From Actinopolyspora mortivallis DSM 44261 (GTDB lineage Bacteria > Actinomycetota > Actinomycetes > Mycobacteriales > Pseudonocardiaceae): a DNA stretch of 64,000 bases. Within the stretch, counting starts at the first letter, position 1. Every line of letters starts with the position of its first letter. The notes below the pieces were generated by a model. The model ran no database searches. It saw only the letters and a list, made by a program, of their open reading frames with translations, and had not been told where the DNA came from. The stretch lies in the NCBI RefSeq assembly GCF_000384035.1, contig NZ_KB913024.1, positions 377,317 through 441,316 on the forward strand, in the 5' to 3' direction. This document shows, in pieces, positions 16,406 through 24,893 of this stretch. Both the position numbers and the translations under genes were made by a program.

Positions 16406-17335
16406 GTGACGACACACATGCAGCCTGTCTCCGACCTGTTCGACCCGGACGTGTGGCAGTCCGTGGCGGGTTTCGACTTCACCGACATCACCTACCACCG
16501 TTGCGTCGAGGACGGCCCCGGCCGGGGGACCGTACGCATCGCGTTCAACCGCCCCGAGTCACGCAACGCCTTCCGCCCGCACACCGTCGACGAGCTCTAC
16601 CGCGCGCTGGACCACGCCCGCATGACCAGTGACGTCGGCTGCGTCCTGCTCACCGGCAACGGCCCGTCCCCCAAGGACGGGGGGTGGGCCTTCTGTTCCG
16701 GCGGCGACCAGCGCATCCGAGGCCGCTCCGGCTACCAGTACGCCGAGGGCGAGACCGCCGAGACCGTCGATCCCGCCCAGGCGGGACGACTGCACATCCT
16801 CGAAGTGCAGCGCATGATCCGGTTCATGCCCAAGGTCGTCATCGCGGTGGTCCCCGGCTGGGCCGCCGGCGGCGGGCACAGCCTGCACGTGGTGTGTGAC
16901 CTCACACTCGCCAGCGCGGAGCACGCGCGGTTCAAGCAGACCGACGCCGATGTCGGCAGCTTCGACGCGGGATACGGTTCGGCCTACCTGGCCAGGCAGA
17001 TCGGGCAGAAGTTCGCCCGCGAGATCTTCTTCCTCGGCCGCCCCTACGGTGCCGAGGACGCCCACCGCATGGGCATGGTCAACGCCGTCGTGCCCCACGG
17101 CGAGCTGGAGAGCACGGCGTTGCAGTGGTCGCGGGAGATCAACGGCAAGTCCCCGACCGCCCAACGTATGCTCAAGTACGCCTTCAACGCCGTCGACGAC
17201 GGGCTGGTCGGCCAGCAGCTCTTCGCGGGGGAGACGACCCGCCTGGCGTACATGACCGACGAGGCGGTCGAGGGCCGCGACGCGTTCCTGCAGAAGCGGA
17301 CCCCGGACTGGTCGGCTTTCCCCTGGTACTACTGA
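16406..17335 (+). CDS. menB: 1,4-dihydroxy-2-naphthoyl-CoA synthase
   Basis: MenB closes the second ring in menaquinone synthesis, turning o-succinylbenzoyl-CoA into DHNA-CoA. The crotonase-fold protein matches the mycobacterial MenB almost throughout: NRPESRNAFRPHTVDELYRA, CSGGDQRIRGRSGYQYA, WAAGGGHSLHVVCDLTLAS, FKQTDADVGSFDAGYGSAYL and the C-terminal EGRDAFLQKRTPDW. The active-site Asp of DVGSFD and the Tyr of GRSGYQY are kept. Start GTG 16406 (309 residues) lies just behind a possible -10 (TTATCG), suggesting a leaderless mRNA; GTG 16400 or ATG 16418 are alternatives. Confidence 0.95.
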   Translation: MTTHMQPVSDLFDPDVWQSVAGFDFTDITYHRCVEDGPGRGTVRIAFNRPESRNAFRPHTVDELYRALDHARMTSDVGCVLLTGNGPSPKDGGWAFCSGGDQRIRGRSGYQYAEGETAETVDPAQAGRLHILEVQRMIRFMPKVVIAVVPGWAAGGGHSLHVVCDLTLASAEHARFKQTDADVGSFDAGYGSAYLARQIGQKFAREIFFLGRPYGAEDAHRMGMVNAVVPHGELESTALQWSREINGKSPTAQRMLKYAFNAVDDGLVGQQLFAGETTRLAYMTDEAVEGRDAFLQKRTPDWSAFPWYY

Positions 17336-17486
17336 AGCCGGATCGTTCCGGAGCTCCGGAGCAGTATGGACGGCGGCGCCGGGGCGGGTACCGGCGCCGC
17401 CGTGGCCGCTCCTCGCCGCCCGGCCGTGCTGGCTTCGACGCGCTAGCCTGCCGGACGGGACGCGGGAGTCGTCGTGGGGAGCGGTG

Positions 17487-18020
17487 ATGCGGCTGGTCAC
17501 GGTCGGGCACGGCACGAGCGTCCGGGCCGGTTTCCTCATGCTACTGGGCACGGCCGGGGTCTCCCTGGTGGTGGACGTACGCAGCGCCCCGGGCAGCAGA
17601 CACAATCCCGACTTCACGCGTTCGGAGCTCCGGAACTGGCTGCCCGAGTCCGGCGTGGACTACCGCTGGGACAAGCGACTCGGGGGTTTCCGCAAGTCAC
17701 CGGCGGACTCGCCCGACACGGCCTGCCGCCACGAGGGATTCCGCGCCTACGCCGCGCACATGCGCACCGAGGAGTTCCGTACGGCCGTCGAGGAACTGCT
17801 GACCCGGGCCGCCGAGCAGGAGGTGGCGGTGATGTGTGCCGAGAGCGTGTGGTGGCGGTGTCACCGTCGGATGATCGCCGACTACGCGAGTCTGGTGCGT
17901 GGCGTGGAGGTCGTGCACCTGATGCACGACGGCGCGCTGCGGGCTCACGCGCCGATGGAGGGTGTGCGGGTGCGGGAGGACGGTCTGTTGGTCTACGACG
18001 GCCGCACCCCCACACCGTGA
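17487..18020 (+). CDS. DUF488-family protein
   Basis: The 177-residue protein has the DUF488 hallmarks: TVGHGT at the N-terminus, VVDVRSAPGSRHNPDF, and the paired-Cys motif MCAESVWWRCHRRMIADY near residue 120. The family is widespread and its activity is not established; the conserved His, Arg and Cys residues suggest an enzyme or nucleic-acid role. Start ATG 17487 follows GGGGAG; GTG 17484 is an equally near alternative. A hairpin follows directly. Confidence 0.88.
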   Translation: MRLVTVGHGTSVRAGFLMLLGTAGVSLVVDVRSAPGSRHNPDFTRSELRNWLPESGVDYRWDKRLGGFRKSPADSPDTACRHEGFRAYAAHMRTEEFRTAVEELLTRAAEQEVAVMCAESVWWRCHRRMIADYASLVRGVEVVHLMHDGALRAHAPMEGVRVREDGLLVYDGRTPTP

Positions 18021-18053
18021 CCGTGCCGGGAACGGAGTCCGCTCCCGGCACGG
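18021..18053. terminator. Bidirectional terminator after DUF488 gene
   Basis: An 11-bp stem, CCGTGCCGGGA / TCCCGGCACGG, starts right after the DUF488 stop and serves the convergent adenosine deaminase gene as well. Confidence 0.75.
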
Positions 18054-18070
18054 CAGCGGCGGTGACCGGC

Positions 18071-19693
18071 TCAGGCCCGCCAGGCGTAGCGGGTCTCGAA
18101 GGCGTGGAAGGCCACCTCCTGCCGCCACTGCACCCTGGCCTTGGGGCTGGAACGCAGCAGCTTCGCGCAGGACAGCACCGGCGCGCCCCGGCCGGGTGTG
18201 GTCACGTCGCACTCCGGTTTCATCCGGTGGGAGTCCGTGTCGGCCCACAGGCTCTCACCGGGCAGGAACGCGTGTTCCAGTGAGGCACGCGCGCTGTCCT
18301 TGAGTTGCGAGTAGCTCAGCCCGAAGTCGGTGGCGGCCCGCCGGTACTCGGCGGTGATGCTGCTGCGCGACACCCCCGGGTCGTCGGTGGCCAGAGCGAC
18401 CGGCACGTCGTGCTCCAGGTAGGTCGGCAGCGGGTGCTCCTCGGGGCCGCAGGCCCGCAGGATCTGGCAGTTGCTGGTCAGCGGGGCCTCGACCGGGATG
18501 TCGTTCTCGGCCATGTGGTCGGCCAGCTCCCGCCAGTCGTCCTCGTGACGCAGGTCGATGCCGTGGCCGATCCGGTCGGCTCCGGCGATCCGCACGGCCT
18601 GGTCGATGTGGTAGGTCAGCTCCTCGGGCTTGACCAGTCCCGGAACCAGCTCACCGGCGTGCAGCGTGACCGACACCTCGGGGTACTGCTCGCTCAGGTA
18701 CTCGATCATCCGCATGTGCAGCGTGTAGTCCCGCAGCGAGATCTCGTGGTCCTCGGGCTGGACCATGTTGACACCCACGAAGCGGGGGTCGCTCTGGGCG
18801 AGTTCGAAGCCGAGCAGCAGCTGGGTGAAAACGCTGGCCGGGCTCTTCGCCCGCGCGACCTGGTAGTTCAGCCGGATCTCCACGTCGCATCCCGGGCGGG
18901 CCCGCGGGGTTTCGCAGTGCAGCAGGTCCCGGTAGCGGGCGAAGTCCCGGTCGGTCTCCGCGCGGGCGGCTCGTTCGATCTCGTCCAGTCCCTCGCGGAG
19001 CAGCACCGTCCGCAGCCGCCGGAAGTCCCGTTCGGAGTGCGGGTCGAAGCCGACACGCTCGACCAGTTCCCCGCGGGCCTCGGACTGCCTGGACAGCAGT
19101 GTTTCCAGGTAGAACTGGTTCTGCTCGGCGAGATCTCCGGCGACCTCGGCGAGCATGTCGCCGTCCCGGCCCTCGTTGGCGGCCCAGAACTTGCCGAAGG
19201 TGGCGAAGAAGTGGTCGTGGCCCGACTCCGCACCTCCGGGTTCGAACCCCTCCATGGACCAGGCTTCGATCACCTGCCGACGGAACTCCGGGTCGCTCAC
19301 CGCGTCCGAGGCCGGACGCTGCCCCTCGGTGCAGGGGGCGAGGGAGGACTGCATGGTTTCGGCGTCGATGCAGCGCCCGTCCTCGGCGGCGTAGCGGATC
19401 AGCGACTCGGTGGAGACCGCTCCGGACAGGTGGTTGTGCAGGTCCCCACCCTTGGGCATGGCCCGGGTGAACTCGGCGAGCTTCTCCGGCTGGGAACGGA
19501 TCTCGTCCAGGTACTGGTTCACCAGGCACTCCCGGTCCCAGGGGGCACAGTCGGCGGCCCGGGCGGGGGCGGTGGACAGGACGGGGAACGAGACCGCGGT
19601 CAACAGGGCCGCCGCGGCCAGTCCCGTGACGCGCGGGATTCGGCCTCGTCGACCGGGACGCCGCGTTCGGTTCCTCGTGTGTGTGGACAGCAT
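18071..19693 (-). CDS. Secreted adenosine deaminase-like protein
   Basis: The 540-residue protein has an Arg-rich signal peptide (residues ~1-45, ending APARA-ADC). The metal-dependent deaminase fold is seen in KGGDLHNHLSGAVS (the HxH zinc ligands), VTLHAGE (His and catalytic Glu), GHGIDL, EAPLTSNCQI and ATDDPGVSRS (catalytic Asp). The extra N-terminal ~100 residues and export resemble extracellular ADGF/CECR1-type enzymes. It would deaminate extracellular adenosine to inosine and feed purine salvage. Start at 19693 follows GGAG; an in-frame ATG at 19732 would spoil the signal peptide. Confidence 0.9.
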   Translation of the reverse strand: MLSTHTRNRTRRPGRRGRIPRVTGLAAAALLTAVSFPVLSTAPARAADCAPWDRECLVNQYLDEIRSQPEKLAEFTRAMPKGGDLHNHLSGAVSTESLIRYAAEDGRCIDAETMQSSLAPCTEGQRPASDAVSDPEFRRQVIEAWSMEGFEPGGAESGHDHFFATFGKFWAANEGRDGDMLAEVAGDLAEQNQFYLETLLSRQSEARGELVERVGFDPHSERDFRRLRTVLLREGLDEIERAARAETDRDFARYRDLLHCETPRARPGCDVEIRLNYQVARAKSPASVFTQLLLGFELAQSDPRFVGVNMVQPEDHEISLRDYTLHMRMIEYLSEQYPEVSVTLHAGELVPGLVKPEELTYHIDQAVRIAGADRIGHGIDLRHEDDWRELADHMAENDIPVEAPLTSNCQILRACGPEEHPLPTYLEHDVPVALATDDPGVSRSSITAEYRRAATDFGLSYSQLKDSARASLEHAFLPGESLWADTDSHRMKPECDVTTPGRGAPVLSCAKLLRSSPKARVQWRQEVAFHAFETRYAWRA

Positions 19694-19873
19694 GTGGCTC
19701 CAGCGACGGTTTTCCTCTTCCGAGTCGATCACTCTCGTCGATCACGCTCGCCGGCGCCACAGGGGGATGATCACATCACCCGATGGGAGGCTGCTTCGGC
19801 CCGTGACGGTCGGGGACGCTCGCCGGGTCCACCTGCGGAAGAGCGGTGTGGCCGTGTCGTTATCCTCGGGCGC

Positions 19874-20668
19874 GTGCTGACTGTCTCGACGGTGAACGTG
19901 AACGGCCTGCGGGCGGCCGCGAAGAAGGGGTTCGTCGAGTGGCTGGCCGCCACCGACGCCGACGTGGTGTGCATGCAGGAGACCCGGGCCGAGTACGACC
20001 AGCTTCCGGAGGCGGTGCGTGCTCCCGAAGGCTGGTACACGCTGCTGGCCCCCAGCGCGGACAAGGGACGCAGCGGGGTCGCCGTGTACAGCCGTCACCA
20101 GCCGGTGGACAGTCGGATCGGGTTCGGCTCGGAGGAGTTCGACACCAGCGGCAGGTACGCCGAGATCGAACTGGATCAACTGATCGTGGGCAGCCTCTAC
20201 CTGCCCAGCGGGGAGGCCGGGACTCCCAAGCAGGACGAGAAGGAACGGTTCATGGAGCGGTTCCTGCCGTACCTGCACGAGCTGCGTTCCCGCGCCGAAC
20301 GGGCGGGCAAGGAGGCGCTGGTCTGCGGTGACTGGAACATCGCCCACCAGGAGATCGACCTGAAGAACTGGAGGAACAACCGGAAGGTGGCCGGGTTCCT
20401 TCCCGAGGAGCGCTCCTGGCTGAGCAGGGTGTTCGACGAGGTCGGCTATGTGGACGTGGTCCGGCGGCTGTTCCCCGAGGGGCCCGGCCCCTACTCGTGG
20501 TGGTCCTACCGGGGCAAGGCCTTCGACAACGACTCGGGCTGGCGGATCGACTACCACGTGGCCACCGGTGGACTGGCCGAACGCGCCGACAGTGCGGTGG
20601 TGGAGAAGGCTCCGAGCTACGACAAGCGCTGGAGCGACCACGCGCCGGTGACGGTTTCCTACGAGTGA
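19874..20668 (+). CDS. xth: Exodeoxyribonuclease III / AP endonuclease
   Basis: The 264-residue protein is a complete Mg-dependent EEP-fold nuclease: VNVNGLRAA (Asn ligand), DVVCMQETRA (Glu), GSLYLPSGE, VCGDWNIAH (Asp, Asn), and SDHAPV (Asp-His). It cuts at abasic sites and removes 3'-blocking groups in base-excision repair. The GTG at 19874 is chosen because the Xth fold begins at once and TATCCT lies 8 bp upstream, so the mRNA is probably leaderless. The frame is open for 500 codons upstream, but only as antisense to the adenosine deaminase. Confidence 0.95.
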   Translation: MLTVSTVNVNGLRAAAKKGFVEWLAATDADVVCMQETRAEYDQLPEAVRAPEGWYTLLAPSADKGRSGVAVYSRHQPVDSRIGFGSEEFDTSGRYAEIELDQLIVGSLYLPSGEAGTPKQDEKERFMERFLPYLHELRSRAERAGKEALVCGDWNIAHQEIDLKNWRNNRKVAGFLPEERSWLSRVFDEVGYVDVVRRLFPEGPGPYSWWSYRGKAFDNDSGWRIDYHVATGGLAERADSAVVEKAPSYDKRWSDHAPVTVSYE

Positions 20669-20744
20669 CTCGGCTCGTGACCGTCTTATGCGGGATCGCG
20701 GGTAGGTCCTGTCGTGATCGACCTGGCCCTCCGAAGCTGTGACC

Positions 20745-20948
20745 ATGAGACTTCAGAAGGTCACTGAGTGCAAAGACGACAACTGTCCGGCCGTGTACGT
20801 CTCCGACCGTGGCACGGCCGTAGTCCAGGGGAACCCGGTCGAGACCGGTACAGAAGGGCTCACCCTGGGGGACGGGGAGAAAGCCGTAGAACTTCCTCCG
20901 GAAGTGGTCCTGGCCACCGTACAAGCCCTCCGGGGGGTCAAGCAGTGA
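20745..20948 (+). CDS. Small conserved-type protein preceding DUF6879 gene
   Basis: The 67-residue protein starts at ATG 20745; GTG 20739 is an alternative. It reads MRLQKVTECKDDNCPAVYVS near its start and ends VVLATVQALRGVKQ. It has a CxxxxC pair, a strand-rich middle and a helical C-terminus, with no signal. I do not know its family. Its stop overlaps the start of the DUF6879 gene (GTGA), so the two are translated together. Small partners of this sort are regularly found with DUF6879 and DUF5753 genes in actinomycetes. Confidence 0.75.
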   Translation: MRLQKVTECKDDNCPAVYVSDRGTAVVQGNPVETGTEGLTLGDGEKAVELPPEVVLATVQALRGVKQ

Positions 20949-21454
20949 TCCTGTCCGATCTACGTCAACAGTTTACGGAGTGTCAGCGATCAGCCTGGCG
21001 GTTCGAGTGCCAGCCGACATACAGTATTCCGAGGGAACAAGACGACTTCGGCCGATGGCGTGCCGGACAGCCGAAACCGGACGGACACAACGCGGCTTGG
21101 CATGAGCGTGTCAGGAGCTACGTAGCGAACGGCAAGACGATCGGTCGCGTCCGCGTTGTCCGACGACCACTGACCGAGTACCAACGGTATCAACTGGATT
21201 GGGGAATCCCCGGCAACATCGAAGCAGGGGAGGACATCCGCATCCTCGACGTGACCGCTCTCGATCTTGACCTGCCGTCACACGACTTCTGGTTGTTCGA
21301 TGACGAAACCGTGGTTGACCTCAACTTCAACCCGGACGGGACGCTGCTCAATCTAGACCAGTGGGAGAACCCGGATCTGACGCAGTACCGGAAGTGGCGA
21401 GACACGGCACTCGCCTACGCCGTGCCGTTCAGTGAGTTCAATGCTCGAACCTGA
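20945..21454 (+). CDS. DUF6879-family protein
   Basis: The 169-residue protein fits the DUF6879 family: SAWRFECQPTYSIPREQDDF near the start, AWHERVRSYVANGKTIGRVRV, EYQRYQLDWGIPGNIEAGED and FWLFDDETVVDLNF. These proteins are encoded beside DUF5753 XRE regulators throughout Streptomyces and relatives; the function is unknown, perhaps as an effector or cofactor of the regulator. GTG 20945 overlaps the previous stop by 4 bp, and the next gene starts inside this one, so all three form one operon. Confidence 0.8.
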   Translation: MILSDLRQQFTECQRSAWRFECQPTYSIPREQDDFGRWRAGQPKPDGHNAAWHERVRSYVANGKTIGRVRVVRRPLTEYQRYQLDWGIPGNIEAGEDIRILDVTALDLDLPSHDFWLFDDETVVDLNFNPDGTLLNLDQWENPDLTQYRKWRDTALAYAVPFSEFNART

Positions 21455-22244
21455 CACCGGCAAGCGTGACCGTAAGAACCTGGCGGACACGCTGCGGCGG
21501 CTACGCAAAGCGGCCGGGCTCTCCGGGGAGAGGCTGGCCGCGCGTACTGCCATGTCCCAGTCCAAGATCAGCCGTGTTGAGTCCGGCCGTGTCTTGCCGA
21601 CCGTTGCCGACGTAGAGCGGATTCTCACCGCGTTAGAAGTGTCTCCGGAAGCGAAGGAAGAAGTGCTGTCACTCACCAGGACAGCCAACATCGAATACAC
21701 CTCGGTGCGTTCGTCCGCCCGTATGGGAATCTGGCGAAGGCAAGCCGAGATCAAGGCTCTTTGCGAGTCGTCTTCGACGGTCCGGCATTTCTTGCCGATC
21801 ATTCCTTCAGGGCTGCTTCAAACGGCTGAGTACGCCCGAGCGACGCTAACACCGGTTATCGAGGGAAATCCTGCTAGAGACGTAGACCGTGCCGTGCAAG
21901 CGCGGTTGGAAAGCCAAGAAGCTTTGAACGATGAAACCCGGCAGTTTCACTTCCTGCTGACCGAACAAGCCGTACGGCTTAAGCGCGCCGCTGATAGTGT
22001 CATGGTTGATCAGCTCCGACACATGGTCGAAGTGTCGCGGCGACCGAACGTAGACCTGGCGATCATTCCTGGCTCCGCTCTGGTCGGAGCTAGCCCGCTG
22101 AACATCTTCGTTGTCCACGATGAACGGCTCGTGACCGTCAAATCACCTGAACGTGTTCGAGTACTTCCGAGAGCGAGCCCTCTCCGGAGCGGACGCGAGG
22201 GCTCTTCTCGACATGGTTTCCGAGGAATTTATGCCAGAAGGTGA
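21432..22244 (+). CDS. XRE regulator with DUF5753 domain, C-terminus frameshifted
   Basis: The first ~230 residues are normal: HTH at ~25-75 (GLSGERLAARTAMSQSKISR) and the DUF5753 domain (IPSGLLQTAEYARATL, SVMVDQLRHMVEV, PLNIFVVHDERLVTV). After VTV at about 22140 the frame gives a random, Arg-rich tail. The expected ending lies in the next frame: LNVFEYFRERALSGADARAL, then SEEFM and a stop at 22246-22248. The family's usual link between these parts, about 18 residues ending in RDP, is missing, so a deletion not divisible by three happened at about 22140-22155. DNA binding may survive; ligand sensing probably does not. GTG 21432 or ATG 21441 are the starts. Confidence 0.8.
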   Translation: MSSMLEPDTGKRDRKNLADTLRRLRKAAGLSGERLAARTAMSQSKISRVESGRVLPTVADVERILTALEVSPEAKEEVLSLTRTANIEYTSVRSSARMGIWRRQAEIKALCESSSTVRHFLPIIPSGLLQTAEYARATLTPVIEGNPARDVDRAVQARLESQEALNDETRQFHFLLTEQAVRLKRAADSVMVDQLRHMVEVSRRPNVDLAIIPGSALVGASPLNIFVVHDERLVTVKSPERVRVLPRASPLRSGREGSSRHGFRGIYARR

Positions 22245-22287
22245 CTGAAAATCGAAACGGGGTGATCGCCCGTTCTAGGGTCGGTGT

Positions 22288-22707
22288 ATGTCGACGTGGA
22301 CCGGGAAGCGGGAGAATCCCGGAGAGCCCTTCTCGCTCGAACTGAAAGACCTTCTGAACGAGCTTCGTAGACGGAAGTGGACGCTCATCCGTTGGGGACC
22401 GGAACATGAGCCGCAGCTCATGGCGGCCATGTTCAGGTGGCAGTCCTGTGCCGATGTCCTGATCCTCCGGAGTGAAGAGCAGGCGAGCGGCTACCGAGTA
22501 CCCACCTTGGACGATCGCGGGATATTCAATCCCGATCACGTCTCGTACCAGTACCACGCTTCGCCACTGTGGACGCTGCGCGCGATCCTCGGGCTTCCCG
22601 AACCGGGGCAGCCGGGTTCACCCCTGGCGCTCGAATACCCGGTCCGGGAGTGTTTCGTGCCGGAATACCTTCCTCGTCCGGTTCTCGTTCGGCCGCTGGG
22701 TGTGTAA
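22288..22707 (+). CDS. Protein of unknown function in XRE/DUF6879 island
   Basis: The 139-residue protein begins at ATG 22288, about 8 bp after TAGGGT, so a leaderless mRNA is possible. It is soluble, rich in Trp and Pro, with blocks LNELRRRKWTLIRWGPEHEP, AMFRWQSCADVLILR and PLWTLRAILGLPEPG. No family is recognised. Its position directly behind the XRE operon and ahead of a deaminase toxin remnant suggests an accessory gene, but no function can be given. Confidence 0.65.
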   Translation: MSTWTGKRENPGEPFSLELKDLLNELRRRKWTLIRWGPEHEPQLMAAMFRWQSCADVLILRSEEQASGYRVPTLDDRGIFNPDHVSYQYHASPLWTLRAILGLPEPGQPGSPLALEYPVRECFVPEYLPRPVLVRPLGV

Positions 22708-22822
22708 GCCCGGAGAGACCTTCTCAAGTACTCCGAGGACGAACAGGAGCCGGTCGCGGTCTTGGATGGGGTGAGGTTCTCGGCGCGCCCGCGAAATCGA
22801 AACGCTCTGGGAGGAAAACGCG

Positions 22823-23119
22823 ATGACAGACATGCACTTTGAAGAAATCAATCAATATCTTCTTAATTCTTCCTGTTTTCCTCCTCGTCCTGGTGTAAAA
22901 CTGGAGGTTGTCAAACATGTTGAAACCAGGACGGCTTGGCTCATGAAAAAAGATGGGAAAACCTCGGCTTCCGTTGTCATCAATAACGAAATCTCGTCGC
23001 TTATGGCGAACTACGGGTGTCGTCGTGCCGTACGTGCCATCCTGCCGAGAGGGTAGACTTTGACCGTCTACGAGAAAGATCAAACAGAGCCGACAGTTAT
23101 TTGCGGGGTGGCCGAGTAA
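22823..23119 (+). pseudogene. Decayed SCP1.201/DddA-like cytidine deaminase toxin domain
   Basis: From ATG 22823 (behind GGGAGG) the protein holds the C-terminal part of a DddA-like deaminase: HVETRTAWLMKK, with the His and Glu of the catalytic HxE motif, then SASVVINN, GCRRAVRAILPRG. A TAG at 23054-23056 interrupts it, yet the same frame continues with TLTVYEKDQTEPTVICGVAE to a TAA at 23117-23119, exactly the usual family ending after a G-S-T-L-T-V turn; TCG to TAG would explain it. The first zinc cysteine after VVINN is also gone (Leu in its place), and the N-terminal half is missing. The terminal TAA overlaps the ATG of the Imm1 gene, as in toxin-immunity pairs. Confidence 0.72.
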
Positions 23120-23538
23120 TGGTGTTGAATGTTTCCGTAGCGAACCGGGAGTTCAAGCAAGCGGAGTCGGGAGAGCGAACCGAAGCGCTTGTCGAGGAGC
23201 TGCTCAGTACTGATCATGGTTCCTGGGAGTCTCACATCAGCTTCACCCAAGAAGCTGTTGATCCCGACGAGGTCGACGAAGACTGGTATCCAGACCATGA
23301 TGTCACCCTGGCCGTGGATCCCCGGGAAGGTTATGGCGCGATTCGGTGTGTCGACATGGCCGAAGACGGCGAACTGTGCGTTACTCCGAATCCCGACGAA
23401 GAGCCCGCTGTGGACCTACTCACTGACGGTGGGACTCCGCACTTCTTTCCACGGTCCGCCGTGTTGCCAGTGGGTGAGATCAGAAAAGCTCTCCGGGAGT
23501 TTTCCCGAACCGGGAGACGCCCCGAGTGCGTGAAATGA
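23119..23538 (+). CDS. Imm1-family immunity protein
   Basis: The 139-residue protein starts at ATG 23119, overlapping the TAA of the toxin remnant by one base. Features of the Imm1 family are the mid-protein VTLAVDPREGYGAIRCVD, the PHFFPRSAVLPVGEIRKALR segment and the closing FSRTGRRPECVK. Imm1 proteins neutralise nucleic-acid deaminase toxins, including DddA-type enzymes, by binding them in the cytoplasm. The reading frame is intact although the cognate toxin is dead, so it is an orphan immunity gene that may protect against toxins from relatives. Confidence 0.8.
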   Translation: MVLNVSVANREFKQAESGERTEALVEELLSTDHGSWESHISFTQEAVDPDEVDEDWYPDHDVTLAVDPREGYGAIRCVDMAEDGELCVTPNPDEEPAVDLLTDGGTPHFFPRSAVLPVGEIRKALREFSRTGRRPECVK

Positions 23539-23668
23539 CAGGATTTCAACGGGTTTTGGTGATTCGCTGCGGATCCCGCGAAAAGTGTTCGTCATGAGTT
23601 GTTCTTCGGGGCCGGTGTGTTCACTCGGCCGTGAACACACCGGCATCGTGCTTGTCCGAGAATCTGGA

Positions 23669-24217
23669 TCAGATTCCGAATTCGACCTGGTACTTCCCGG
23701 TGATCTTCTCGAGTCCGCCGACGGCGCACTCCAGCGTCTCCGAGGTCGACTGGAAGGTCACCTTGCCGTCATCACCCGCGAAGCGCCCGGAGTCCACCCG
23801 GAAAGCCACGATGACGACCTTGCTCACCTGGTTGACGGTGAATCCCGTGATCGAGCTTTCACTGGTCGCCCCGTCCGACCACGTGAACGTGATGGAGCCG
23901 TCGAGCCCGGAGGAAGTTTCGCAGGACATCAGTTCCCCCGAGCCCTTGAGCTTGTCCGGTTGGGGAATCTCGACCGAGCCGCTGAACGCCCCCTGGCAGC
24001 TGATCGCGCTGCCGAACCCCTCGAAGTCCGTCTGCCGAAGTGTGAGTCCGAGCGGAGGATCGAACGTGACCTCCCCACTACCGGCGGGACCGCAGATCGT
24101 GTGCGGGATGACGGCCTCGGCGGAACCGGATCCGGTGGTCATTCCGACTGCGGGAACCATGAACAGCGCCGCGGCCGCGACAGTCGCGAGCGTTCGCGTG
24201 GCACGTCGAAAACGCAT
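23669..24217 (-). CDS. Secreted protein of unknown function
   Basis: The 182-residue product has a classic signal peptide (MRFRRATRTLATVAAAALFM, cut around SAEA-VIP near residue 38). The mature part is a beta-rich domain with four cysteines (TICGPAG, AISCQGAF, ELMSCETS, LECAVGG) that could form two disulfides. I know no named family. Start ATG 24217 follows GAGAGGAG on the minus strand. It stands alone, with about 130 bp to the Imm1 gene on its 3' side. Confidence 0.8.
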   Translation of the reverse strand: MRFRRATRTLATVAAAALFMVPAVGMTTGSGSAEAVIPHTICGPAGSGEVTFDPPLGLTLRQTDFEGFGSAISCQGAFSGSVEIPQPDKLKGSGELMSCETSSGLDGSITFTWSDGATSESSITGFTVNQVSKVVIVAFRVDSGRFAGDDGKVTFQSTSETLECAVGGLEKITGKYQVEFGI

Positions 24218-24893
24218 GTACTCTCCTCTCGAGAGAACCAGAAGGTCAACACGGTGGCGACAGGAATCCTTCCTCGGTGGAGTCCGGATTCCCGTCGGTC
24301 CGCTCGTCGACACTAGGAGCTGCCCATCAGCGGGACAATCAGCCATCTGAGTGTCCAGTCCCGCTCCGGAATAAGACGAGAACCGTGTGCTGCTCCGCAC
24401 GACGGTCACTCGTGTGCCTCACGATAGTGTGAATTCTTCCTTGGAATATTTTCGAAGAAAGAATACGAAGGATTTTTCCGGGGGAGTTCCGAGAGCGGAT
24501 CACTTCTCCCGCGGGTCGGCGATGACCCCCTCGTGCCGGTCCGGACTCCGCTCCACGACACTCCGACCGGCCGGGGACGGCGGCGTCAGTACGCGGGTCA
24601 CTCCCGCCTGTTCACAACGTTCCGGTACCCGGTCACCGGTGAGCTGGCCGCGTTCCCGGCGGTGCCGTGGTACGGAAGACCTCCGGGGTGGACACTGGCC
24701 GGAGTCAGCGGGCGGGCCCCAGCCGTGTCCCGCGCACTCGCCGGGCGAGTGATTCCCCGGTTGTCCCCGAACAGGTGATAATCGGTGGGTCGGGCTCGTC
24801 CCTTCGGGGGTTCTGTCGGGAGCGCAACCCACCCTGGAACAGGGTACGTCGTCCGACACACGAGACAGTGTCACTGCTTCGGGAGGCGTTTGC
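24218..24893. other. 676-bp region without a supported gene
   Basis: It contains the promoter of the secreted-protein gene and an AT-rich patch (24430-24480). Longer frames here on either strand are antisense or random-looking. Nothing else is supported. Confidence 0.4.

Noticed and set aside
18305-19873. Long N-terminal extension of exonuclease III
   Set aside because: It is antisense to the adenosine deaminase gene; the true fold begins at GTG 19874.
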